Positions 48,871 to 58,605 of a stretch of DNA of 64,000 nt are shown here, piece after piece. The DNA comes from Dermatemys mawii (Eukaryota > Chordata > Testudines > Dermatemydidae): positions 16,456,764 through 16,520,763 of the forward strand of contig ML677334.1 in assembly GCA_007922305.1 (NCBI GenBank), read 5' to 3'. The translations under genes and the position numbers were made by a program. The stretch's first letter is position 1. Each line of letters starts with the position of its first letter. Below the pieces are notes generated by a model. The model did no database searches. It was not told the origin of the DNA and saw nothing but the letters and a program-made list of their open reading frames with translations.

Positions 48871-49400
48871 TTAGATGTCAGACTGATTGCACCCATTAAT
48901 TAACAATTTACTGCTTATATTGGTAAAATCCACTACTTCCACGGTTTGTCCAGCAGCACTGCTGTCTTGAGTCGCAGCTCTTGCGCAGATGCTCTCGATT
49001 TTTGTTTTTGCCGAAGAAATCCTTAGCCCAAAGGAAGCTGCTAATTGGTGCAAGCTCTCTACTGTATCTTTAAGGTGGTTTGCATCCTGGCCAGAGAGGA
49101 CAGCATCTGCATAATTCAGGTCAGTAAAAGAAATTGAACCAATAGTTATTCCAATATTTGCAGAAACACATTCAAGGAGCCAATCCACTGGGGCCAGGAT
49201 ACATCCCTCCTTCAACCCAGATCTAGTGTAAAACATGTCAGATCTCTGGATCTGCCATCCCAGCCATGCTCCTGTGTCATTATGTAGATCTTGAATTGGA
49301 ATCAGGAGGATGTTGGGAATGCCAGTGTCTTATAGAATCTTGTACAGGGCAGCTCTGTTGACAGAATTGGAGGCTTCCTTTCAGTCTCTATTTGCTGCTG
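48871..49400 (-). pseudogene. Non-LTR reverse transcriptase core, broken
   Basis: Covers palm motifs A to D of the element above. Motif A is altered (expected F-D-S-V, found S-N-S-V, so the catalytic Asp is lost). RSGLKEGCILAP is motif B. The motif C box reads YADA instead of YADD, so a second catalytic residue is lost. GLRISSAKTK is motif D. A TAA codon interrupts the frame after YKIL near 49334, and the 121-codon open segment 48871-49236 follows. It is non-functional by both stops and active-site loss. Confidence 0.75.
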
Positions 49401-49910
49401 ACACAGGATGATTGAATCTCAGATAAAAGATGAAGAGCAAATATGGTGTCCATTGTATATTGCCAAGCAGTGAAGCCCAATTGCTCTGAGCAAAGGTGTT
49501 TCATGAGGAGTGGCTAGGTTTGGGTGAGGAGGACATGTGTAAAAAATTTTCCAGGAAAATAAAACAGAGCTACTGGCCTGTAGCTGCTGTACTCATGTGG
49601 AGCTTTACTGTTGTAAAGTGGGATGATGTTCCCTTCCTTCTACTCCACTTGTACTTCCCAGTAGTTCAAGCCCAGACAAAAAGCTGCTTTAATGCTACAC
49701 TCTAAGGTGCATGTGAGAAGTTTGGGTGTTATGCCATTGGATCCAGCAGCATGCCCACATCACAGTTTTTTTTATGGCAGAATGGACCTCTTCCAATTCA
49801 GGTAAGTCGACACACATTTTAAGGTCAAAGATTCCATCTACTACTAATGCATCCAGATCTGGGCATGCAGTTGCTTCAAAATGGTAAAATGTAATCTCAT
49901 ACAATTATTT

Positions 49911-51491
49911 CCATTTTAGCAGGACTTCTTGGATTGAGCATGTTTTACCACCCATATTATTTAGTAGCATAAATCCAGGCAAAGTCCAGTTTGGGATCAA
50001 AATGATGGAATAACTTTAAATGCAGGTTGTAATTTATTAGATCTTATTCCCTCTTCTTATTCTCAAAATAAGCTTCATGATCCACTTTTGTTCTCATCTG
50101 AAAAATACCTTGTAAACATTTATGTTTGGTATCATCATGGTGCTGGCTGGCCACTGATTTCTATTTGAAATGTCTGATGAGAGAGCATCTCTCATGTAGC
50201 ATTCTGGTTTTGTAATGGCATCAGCGTCGTCTTCTATGACTATGCTTGATTTTCCAAGCTTGTTTTTCATCGCCTGGGAAAGCACCAAGAGCATTGAATT
50301 TGTTATGCACTATAATAGAGTAATTGTTCATAAATGCTGAATTTTCACAAATGCATTGTCCCTTATGGGTCATTCTTTTGCTGAAATCAGGAGGTAGTGT
50401 CACTTTAGAACAAGGAGATAATGGTCTGAGGTTGCCGGGGCATCTGCATCTCTGTAAACTCTATATGACCTTACGATACTACAATTCTGGACCAATATAT
50501 GAAATGTGATAATTGACAAAGAAGCTGTGTAAATTGTATATATTCTACCTCATAATAGAAAGGGGCTTGCAAATGGAAATGAATCCTGTACATAAGGGAT
50601 GTAGTACATTTACAATATCTTTTTAAATGAAAATGGAATCTGCATATTTTATTTTGTTCCTAACGCTATTGGTGATTGTTGGATTGAGAAAATGTACATC
50701 TGTAGAAAAGAAAACACAACAAATCTGCACTGCAAGCTAAATATGGAATCAGCTACCATTCTTGCTCAGTTGCATCAATAATGGCTAAAGTGGCTCTTTT
50801 CCCTAGCATCTGCCTGTTGTGTGAAGCATTCACTTTCAATACAATTAACCGATTTCCAATAGACTTGTCATTTGAAAGAATGAATTTGTACAGGGACATG
50901 AAGTAATAATGATCATCTTTGTTTCCTAGTGTGAATACTACATGTGCATTCCACTTTTCCATCCACATGTTGAGAAAGGGAATCCAGAGGAAGAGAGTTC
51001 TTGAAAATGAAATAGAGAAGGGAGAAGATGGAGATGTGAGGGTAAATGGGCTAGAAATGAGGCAGAGAAGAGAAAGAGCTTAGCACCTTGATAATTGGTG
51101 CCTGTTATTAAAATAGCTAAGAATCAGATCGTAGTCCATTCTGTACACCAGAGCAAGGGGCAGCGTTAGGTGCCTGTTACTCCCTTGGGTTAGTCTGATG
51201 AACTATACGCAGGTGTAACTAGTTCCCTGGAGCTGCTCTGCCTTCCCCGCTCCATACAGGTGAGGACAAAAAAGGGTCAAATCCTGACTTTTCCACCCTT
51301 CCTTCCCAACACACCCTAGCAGCATAGTTACTTTGGTCTATCAGGGAGCGTATGCTCTGGCATGTGTACACCTGTTACAGTATACTCCCTTCTCAGGATA
51401 AGGAGGTTGTGACTTCTCAGGTTGCTCCAGGAACAGCACAATAACATGCTGCCCTTTATTCTGGACTAGATAATAATGTCACACCCTAGCC
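49911..51491. other. Non-coding sequence, possible upstream remnant of the non-LTR element
   Basis: No clear feature. A 71-codon minus frame at 50753-50968 contains SIGNRLIVLKVNASHNR and KRATLAII, vaguely like the strand before the YAPT motif of an AP endonuclease domain. Its position upstream of the RT on the same strand would fit, but the resemblance is weak. Confidence 0.3.
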
Positions 51492-51830
51492 CAGGCATGG
51501 GCAAACTACGGCCCGCAGAGCACATCGGCCCGCGGGACTGTCCCGTCCGCCCCCACACACCGAGGCTGGGGAGGCTGTCCCCCACCCTTCCCCCGGAGCC
51601 AGGCTGCTGCATGGGTAGAGCTCTGAAGGGCTGGGCTGCGCGCTCCTTCAGGGCAGTGTGTTTGGCTTTGCATGGAGCCAAACACGCTGCTAGGAGCCTC
51701 ACAGTAAGGGGGTGAGGGAGGGACCACTTGCCCCTAACCACCACTTCAGGATCCCACCCCCTATCCAACCCACCCTGCTCCCTCTTCCCTGACTGCTCCA
51801 ACCCCTTATCCAGTCTTAAATGCATGATTG
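51492..51830. mobile_element. hAT-like MITE or fragment, GC-rich
   Basis: Begins CAGGCATGGGCAAACTACGG then CCCGCAGAG, a hAT-type terminus. It continues GC-rich through GCCAGGCTGCTGCATGGGTA and TCCAACCCACCCTGCTCCCT. The right boundary is not defined by an inverted end. It supplies the C-terminal half of the long minus frame 51466-52266. Confidence 0.6.
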
Positions 51831-52780
51831 TTGACCAGATTGTAGATGGTGGTTTTTTGTGGGGAGTCACAAAATAGTGATAGATGAGATTGCTGAGGAA
51901 CCAAGGAGTCTGTGTACAGTGTAGCCTGTGGAATCTACACAAATTAAACTGTTCCCAGAAGTTACCCAGATCACTCATGGTTTCCTTCCACCTGTCTGGA
52001 ACTCTGGAACTTCTGAGCAGGACAGGATCAGGCAGGTCATTTAACCTGATAGGAACATTTTCTCTTTTGGTCTCTGGTCTGGTGTTTCCCCCAAAATCCT
52101 GCCAAGCATCATTCAGGGTTGTATGTCCTTTGTGCCAGCAGCTGGAACAAGAGTTTGTGAAGACTAAGCTGACGTTAGCAAAGACTTGTGTTCCCTTCCT
52201 AGCTCCCTGTGTACTATTCCATTGACCCTTCTCCTCCCTTGGAGAAAAGTCTCTGGCTTCTGTCATGGTTCAAAATATCTTTGGTGACATCTCCCCACTT
52301 CTACAAAGTACTCTGTGAAGGACTGAAATCTCACTGTGGTGGCAGTTGGTGTCTGGCATGCCCACCACTGGAATAGGGCTCAGGGCAGAATGGGGGAAGA
52401 CCACAGCAAAAGACCCTGAATATATATGTGTAGATGGTGATGGAAGATTGAAACCTTTACCACTCCAGCAGAAGCCTCTTTGTAAGGGGTAACTGCAGTC
52501 AAGGATCCAGCAGAGGGGTCTTGTGAGCAATGGCAACAGAAATTGCCATACATATATGGGGATGGCATTTTTTTCCAATGAGAAGTGTTCCCCATAATAT
52601 ATTAACTGTTTCTGTAGAGTACCATCCTTGTTCCCACATTTCTATTTTGAAGGATGGAGCCATACATAAGATGTTGCTTATCAACTGTCCTGCACAGTTT
52701 GTAATATTGTGTATAATGGGACCTTGCATGGTGACATTGATCCATGGTTGACTATGCACTTCACTGCTAAACACTTACTT
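51831..52780 (-). other. Region of long minus-strand open frames, origin unknown
   Basis: A 266-codon frame (51466-52266) runs through this region into the GC-rich MITE, and two further frames (52270-52578 and 52499-52774) lie upstream on the same strand. Segments such as SQPWINVTMQ and HKTPLLDPDCSYPLQ have protein-like texture and vaguely recall Harbinger-type transposases (expected GDAAYPL). I cannot confirm this: the catalytic context is not visible. Because the longest frame reads into a MITE, it is not an intact gene. The GAC of DPDCSYPL is the only candidate catalytic residue. Confidence 0.25.
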
Positions 52781-53284
52781 AAGAACAAATGTAGGGAAAG
52801 AAAAAAGTGTTAAAAAAAGAAAAGCAAGCATCAGCTCTGACAGGTAGATGAAGTGACGGAGACAGGCTCACATATTAAATTGCAAAGCTTCAAAATCTCT
52901 CAAATGTGAGGCTTTTTTATTGTGAAAAATTGCCAGCAGTAAGTTTCGTATGAGGCATAGCCTTCTCTGCTTTCTAGTTATAATGTTTTCATAATTCCAC
53001 AACTATAGCAGAGTCCTCCAAGGAGCCAAAACTGTCGTCCTCTGAATTTGGGGTGAGTGGCAATCTACTGAAAATTGTAACCCGTTTATTTTCTCTTTTA
53101 TATAGGGCTAAGTACATGTTTGTTTTCTGTTGAAAGTGAGAAGTCTTTTTACTAAAGATGGACAAACCATGAGGAGTTCAGGGAGCCTTAAACCTGTCAA
53201 TTGATTATTTGGGTTCACAAAACTAATTTCAAATATGAAAATCACACCTCACTCCCAATGTGATTTAACCCCGTTTGTCCCTTG
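52781..53284. other. Non-coding sequence, nothing recognised
   Basis: A-rich start near 52800; otherwise no features. Confidence 0.45.
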
Positions 53285-53330
53285 AGAGAAATTAATAGAT
53301 TTTATGGCCAGAAGGGGTGATTAGCTCTTC
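53285..53330 (-). mobile_element. CR1 LINE terminal fragment, reverse orientation
   Basis: TTAATAGATTTTATGGCCAG followed by AAGGGGTGATTAGCTC resembles the reversed CR1 3' end. It is short, so moderate confidence only. Confidence 0.45.
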
Positions 53331-53352
53331 TAAAGGACCTCAAAAGTGCTCA

Positions 53353-53427
53353 TAGTTGGGTCAGCTCCAGATACTGAACCTGGGTTCTCTGGATTGAAAA
53401 GCATGAGGCACTGCTTGAGCTACAGTA
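53353..53427 (-). repeat. tRNA-derived SINE head, reverse orientation
   Basis: On the minus strand it reads CTGTAGCTCAAGCAGTGCCT (A-box-like) then CCCAGGTTCAGTATCTGGAG (B-box-like), in tRNA spacing. It is preceded on the plus strand by sequence unrelated to a SINE body and followed by TTATTATTATTATTAATG. Confidence 0.55.
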
Positions 53428-53455
53428 CCAGATTCTAGATTTATTATTATTATTA

Positions 53456-55585
53456 ATGTTTCTCCATCTAAAAGAAGTCTGTATTATAGTTTAGGCATAA
53501 TAGATGTCCAACCCTGGGGTCTCCTCAGAGACCAAAATTCCTCCTGGAACTCCAGCTACAACATGGTCCCATTTTACTGTTCAGCACAACAGAGGGCTGA
53601 TTCTTACCCATATTAAATTTGTTTTTCATTCCTCAAACTTTTCCTCCTTCTTGTCTTCACTATTCGTAAATGGAGCATCAGCCTTACAATAACCAAATTC
53701 AGCTTCTGAATCCATACTGGTCAAGTGGGTTCAAAATTGAGCAGAACAAATTCAGCTACACCTGATTTTCTTTGGCAGAAAATCTACTAAAACAATGATA
53801 TTCAGAGTGAAAGCTTCACTTTGTCCTTAGCTCTTTCTTGTGCATGTTGCAACTCACTGTATAAGTTGCTATGAAATATGGCCAGAAAGAAATTCTTAAA
53901 ACCTGTATAAAAATTGGTTCCAGGATGAATTATCATTGACTATATTCCAGCTCAACATACATTTAAAGATGAGTTATAATAATAAACCCTTGAAAAACAG
54001 GGTTCATCATTAAAATGCCGACAGCTAACATAATGAAATGACACTATGAATGAAATAATGAAAATGCTGCAGTGGAAACATGCAGAATAAGATGGGAGGA
54101 ATGAAGATGCATCAGTGCCTGCAATAACAATGAACATAGCGTGGGATATGGCCACTTGAGACTAATGAATTAATCCCTTCTCAATACTCCATATGAAATG
54201 GAAATACTTTCTCCTCTAAGTCAGTTCCCATATGCACTGGAAAATTTCATATTTTGCATATGACCACAAATCACCATAATTATGACTCAATTCTTATTTG
54301 TTTTTCTTGCCTCCTTCAGTGTACTTCCAAAACTCTTGGATTGGCCCTTGGATTTAGATGAAAAAGATGACTGAAGACAGACAGGTTACAAAGTTGAGTT
54401 ACAGCTTTAGCTGCAATTCAATTTGTATTGTATATTTTTTTCTTTGATTATAAGTATGGCCAAATTGTGTTATACTGGTTTAAAACTAGTATATTTCACC
54501 TAAAATTGACAGAGTTACCCTACATTTACGAAATGTAACAGAGCAGAATCTGGCCCATTGAATAATACTTTAAGAGAAGACGATGTCCTGATTTCAATGG
54601 GATGACATTCCTGGTAAAATACTTGTCACTGTAAGGATGGAAGAATATGGCTCTTAGAAAATTAACATTTTCTTTTTTGTATTTTTTTTTAAATCAAATG
54701 ACTTTTCCAAAGAACTTGGGTTGGAGTGGTATCAAAATAACCTGATGGTTAAGAATCTGGAATTCTGAACGAATTTCAGAGAAAGACAATATAGTTTGAA
54801 ATGTAAAACTCATGAGGGATAAACAGTCTAACTACATAAAGACCAGTAGGAAGATTTCTTATCTACAGAGCTAATCCAAAGCCTGTTGATATTAATGACA
54901 AGGTAACCCTTTCCATTGACTTCAGCTGGTTTTTGATCAACTCTTTCTGGCTTTGAGGGGGGTTATACTAAATGGCAAGTTTAATAGAATTAGAGAATTT
55001 AAAATTGAAATATTGCTCAAGGAAACTTATTCTTAAGAAATTTCAGCAATGAATTCAAAAAATATTGGAAAATTAACATATCAATTATTAACAATGCTAC
55101 TGCCTGAAGCACTTGTTTGGGTAGCTTGTTGGATGAGGTAGTAATGAAGACATAGCTATCACCAGGGCTATCTAGATTCAACAGCACTTAAGAAGAATGT
55201 GATATTGTTAGTCCTCTTATCCTAGGATTCTTTGAAAACCAAAGATAGCTTCCACATGTATAACACAGTTGCATTCATCTTAGCACTGCAGGCTATGCTA
55301 AAAGGATATGAATTGTAATCTGAAGGGGGAAACAATGACTCTGCAGAGGTGGTACTGAATAAATGATGCTTAACTCTATGTAGAACCAGATAGTTTAATT
55401 ATGGAGATGTGCATGAGCTGCAAAATAGATCCTGGTGAAGATTCCAAACATCCCAAATTTCAGGAGAATTCAGATTTAGACTTTTGGTTCAAACACATTT
55501 TTAACTGATTATAAAAACAAACATCCTCTGCCTGAATTATTTGTGCTAATTTGAGACCATAAGGTAGTATGAAGTACTAACATTA
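53456..55585. other. Non-coding sequence with palindromic relics
   Basis: Relics of the palindromic family lie at about 54476-54560 (AGCAGAATCTGGCCC end) and 54868-54945 (CTAATCCAAAGCCTGTTGAT to CCATTGACTTCAGCTGG). No gene or other element recognised. Confidence 0.4.
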
Positions 55586-55642
55586 CAAAAAATGAGGAAT
55601 ACTTGTGGCACCTTAGAGACTAACTAGTTTATTTCAGCATAA
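55586..55642 (-). mobile_element. PLE 3' tail, minimal copy, reverse orientation
   Basis: GAGGAATACTTGTGGCACCT then TAGAGACTAACTAGTTTATT is the reverse complement of the PLE tail (GTTAGTCTCTAAGGTGCCAC). Only about 55 bp are present. ACAAAA on both sides may be a short target duplication. Confidence 0.65.
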
Positions 55643-56580
55643 CAAAAGTACATCACTCATAATGAATGTAACTGGGATAAATACACCCTTCCCTTCAAAC
55701 AAAGTACTGAACTGGCTTATAATACAAGTAAAAAAAGTTTATTAAATAAAAGGGCACATGACATTAACAGAACTGACATAAGTAAAAGGGATAAATTTCA
55801 AGATGGTTACAAGCAAATAAAAGTGAGTAAAATCTAAAACTTAATCTACCAAGATACAGTCTTTATTCAGGATGGTTTCTCTCACCAACAATCTCCTTTC
55901 AAGCTTTTTACTGACCAGCCTGGCCAGGACACATCAGAGACATCAAATTGCTTGGTTTGTTTGTCTCTTGAAGGTGAAGAATAAAACTAGACTCTCTCTC
56001 TGTCCTTATGTTCCCTAATAAATTGCCTTGGTCTGGCAAGTCAGGAAGGCCTGCTGGGGATTCAGTCTCTTGTGTTTCTCTGGAGTGCAGGAGCCATGTT
56101 AATTTCCACAGCATTCATCTGATGAAGAGGGTCTTAGCCCACAAAAACTCATGATCCCTAAGATCTGTTAGTCTAAGGTGCTACAAGACTCTTTGTCACT
56201 TTTGCAGATCCAGATTAACATGGCTACCCCTCTGATGTTAATTCTGTGTGTGTCGAGCTCAGAATCAGGATTAACCACAGTGGGTTAGCTTGATAGCTTT
56301 GCTTTCTAATAATATACCAATAGATGTAAACCCAAATTCTTTAGTCTAGGACAGACCTGTTTATCTTCTTTACCTAGACTAGGCTGTCTGTTCTTAAGCA
56401 TGTTCTAGTAATATCATAGGGGCGGGGGGAACTGTGACTTCATATATAACGTAAACACAAGCAGTTTACAATACTGTTAATAACCAGAGTGTTATTAGAT
56501 TTCATATTATACCTCATGAGGCATATTTTGTACAAATATTATTGCAGCAATGTGCTGGGTGTGGATACAATGGTGTCACA
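55643..56580 (-). mobile_element. LTR-like element interrupted by a PLE tail
   Basis: Read on the minus strand it starts TGTGACACCATTGTATCCAC, and the far end carries AATAAACTTTTTTTACTTGT. The texture and the TGTGACA start recall an LTR I associate with turtles, but no second boundary or target duplication was found, so the family is open. The PLE copy at 56105-56234 splits it. Confidence 0.4.
56105..56234 (+). mobile_element. PLE 3' tail, 130 bp, with perfect 9-bp target duplication
   Basis: ATGTTAATT at 56096-56104 is repeated exactly at 56235-56243. Between them lie CATCTGATGAAGAGGGTCTT, TTAGTCTAAGGTGCTACAAG and the terminal AGATTAACATGGCTACCCCT. CTGATGA at 56119-56125 is a perfect hammerhead box I. 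The second box is AAAA (56143-56146) instead of GAAA, so the ribozyme core is broken. Confidence 0.85.
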
Positions 56581-58215
56581 ATAGACTAGTCAGCCTAATT
56601 TCAATACCTGGAATGATACTGGAACAATTTGTTATATCATGAGTTTATAAGTACCTACAGAATAGCCAACATGAACTTGTCAAGAACCAATCATGCTAAA
56701 CCATCCTAATTTCCCTCTCTGACAGGATTACTGGCCTCATAAATTGGGGAGGGAGGAACAGTAGATGTGATATATCTTTATTTTAGCAAGTCTTTTGACA
56801 TAGTCCCACATGACAATCTCATAAACATAGTGGGGTAATGTGCTCTACATAAAAGTACTATAAGGCACGTGCACAATTGGTTGAAAGACCTTACTCAAAG
56901 AATAGTTATCAAGGATTCACTATCTATCTGGGAAGGCATATCTACTGGTGTCCCATAGGGTACAATGCTATTCAATATTTTCATTAATTAGTTGGCTAAT
57001 GAAATGGAGAGAGTGCTTATAAAATTTGCAGATAACAACAAGCTGGGAGGGGTTTCTAGCTCTTGGACTATAGGATTAGAACTCAGAACAACCTTGACAA
57101 ATTGGAGAATTGCTTTGAAATCAGCAAGATTAAATTCAGTAAAGGCAATTGCAAAGTACTTCACTTAGGAAGGAAACTTCAAATGCACACATACAGAATG
57201 GGGAAAACAGGCTAGGTAGCAGTAGTGCTGAAAAGGAACTGGGGGTTACAGTGAATTACAAATTGACTGAGTCAACAACATTATGCAGTTGCAAAAAAAG
57301 ACAAATATCATTCTCCAACATATTAAAAGGAGCATTGTATGTAAGATATGTGAGGTAATTATCCCACACTACTTGGCACTGATGAGGACTCATCTGGAGT
57401 ACTGTGTCGAGTGCTGGGCACTACACATTAGGAAATATGCGGTCCCTGTGGAGCGAGTCTAGAGGAGAATAACAGAAACGATAGAACAGGGATCTGCAAC
57501 CTTAGCATGCGAGATCGCAGGGTAAGCACCCTTAGCAGGCTCCAATGGCTTGTTTATCCGGCGGTTCACCGATCGCGGTCCCCACTGGCCGCGGTTTGCC
57601 ATCCCGGTCCAATGGGGGCTGCGGGAAGCAGCGCGGTGCTGGCAGCTCCTTCCCGCAGCCCTCTTTGGATCGGGACAGCGAACCGCAGCTAGTGGGAGCT
57701 GCGATCTGCAAACCTCCAGGTAAACAAACCGGCGGGGCCCACTAAGGGTGCTTACCCTGCGATCTCGCATGCCAAGGTTGCTGATCCCTGCGATAGAGGT
57801 TTAGAAAACCTGACCTATGAGGAAAGTTTAACAATGGACATGTTTTGTCTTGAGAAAAGAAGATGGAGGAGGAAGGGAATGGTAACAGACTTCAAATATG
57901 TTGAGGGTCTGTTATAAAGAGGATGTTGATTAAGTATTTTCCATGGCCACTGAAAGTAGGCCAGGAAGTAATGGGCTTAATGTGCAGCAAAGGAGATTTG
58001 GTTAGATATTAGGAAAATAATTCTAACTACAAGGGTTGTTAAACTCTGGAATAGGCTGCCAAAGGATGTTGTGGAATCCCATTGCTGAAAGTTTTTAAGG
58101 ACATGTTGGAGAAACACCTATCAGGGATGGTCTAGGTTTACTTGGTCTTTCTTGAGCACAGGGGCAGGACTAGATGGCTTCTTGAGATCCCAGCTCTACA
58201 TTTTTGTTATTTCAT
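56581..58215 (+). mobile_element. CR1 LINE, 3' half of ORF2 plus 3' UTR, decayed
   Basis: Translated pieces follow the CR1 RT in order: NQSC.TILISLSDRITGLIN, VDVIYLYFSKSFDIVPHD (motif A), GVP.GTMLFNIFIN (motif B, with a TAG), then KFADNN, where the catalytic FADD has become FADN. Next come the C-terminal phrases: TTCACTTAGGAAGGAAACTT, TTGCAAAAAAAGACAAATAT and CATCTGGAGTACTGTGTCGA. The 3' UTR is AGGACTAGATGGCTTCTTGA. Multiple stops and shifts make it inactive. A hAT MITE is inserted at 57487-57790, and CR1 sequence continues on both sides of it. Confidence 0.88.
57487..57790. mobile_element. Palindromic hAT MITE with 8-bp target duplication, inside CR1
   Basis: The ends are near-perfect inverted copies over about 48 bp: CAGGGATCTGCAACCTTAGC at the left, and CAGGGATCAGCAACCTTGGC as the reverse complement of the right. 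Flanks CGATAGAA (57479-57486) and CGATAGAG (57791-57798) agree at 7 of 8. Its GC-rich interior gives chance frames on both strands. The right half matches 9380-9518. Confidence 0.93.
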
Positions 58216-58296
58216 GATTAACTACTTTTTTTCTTCTAAATAGTAAACATTTTCTCATACACAACTTTTTTGAGCCATAGCTCTCAAAGCATTTCA

Positions 58297-58452
58297 CAAA
58301 ATATCAGTCAGTATCCTCATTTCACCGAAACTGAATCACAGAGAGGTGAAATGACTTGTCCAAAGTCCCAAATCAGTTCAGTGGCAGAAACTGGATTACA
58401 ACCTCGCTCTCCTGGTTTTTAGTCCATTGTTCTGCACTCTGGATTATACTGC
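58297..58452 (-). repeat. MIR-like SINE, reverse orientation
   Basis: AGTATCCTCATTTCACCGAA then ACTGAATCACAGAGAGGTGA is the reversed CORE. GACTTGTCCAAAGTCCCAAA and CCTCGCTCTCCTGGTTTTTA are the reversed body and tRNA-like head. Confidence 0.75.
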
Positions 58453-58469
58453 CTTCTCTAAGGTGTTGG

Positions 58470-58605
58470 ACCTTATCCAACTTGGGACAGGGAGTGTCTT
58501 TCACTATGTATTTGTATAGTGTATAGCAGAATGAGTCTCAGATCTTAGTCATGGTCTCTTTGCACTACTGTATTATAAATAATATGTAGTAGTAGTATTA
58601 ACATT
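58470..58605 (+). repeat. L2/MIR-type SINE tail, forward orientation
   Basis: GGACAGGGAGTGTCTTTCAC, TATGTATTTGTATAGTGTAT and the ATTATAAATAATATG end match the tail at 26860. It lies next to a reversed SINE body, so it is a separate insertion or an inverted fragment. Confidence 0.65.

Larger units (their letters stand above)
48240..49910 (-). mobile_element. Decayed non-LTR retrotransposon ORF2 region
   Basis: Read on the minus strand the pieces are in the expected order. First comes a linker with DLPELEEVHSAIKK (about 49767-49810), then NSVNRAALYKIL (about 49360), then RSGLKEGCILAP (about 49190-49225). Next are DLNYADAV with the catalytic-motif remnant at 49102-49113, then GLRISSAKTK. Last is a C-terminal LFDHVVQAGDNVPGHRALKI segment (about 48355-48417), the FGHV-type motif after the RT thumb. 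Frameshifts and stops interrupt it, and a hAT MITE sits inside at 48552-48713. It is not CR1; the clade (RTE-related or another) is undetermined. Confidence 0.8.

Noticed and set aside
57459..57770. Frames of 60-103 codons on both strands
   Set aside because: They are produced by the palindromic hAT MITE; the plus and minus peptides share the same opening because the ends are inverted copies.
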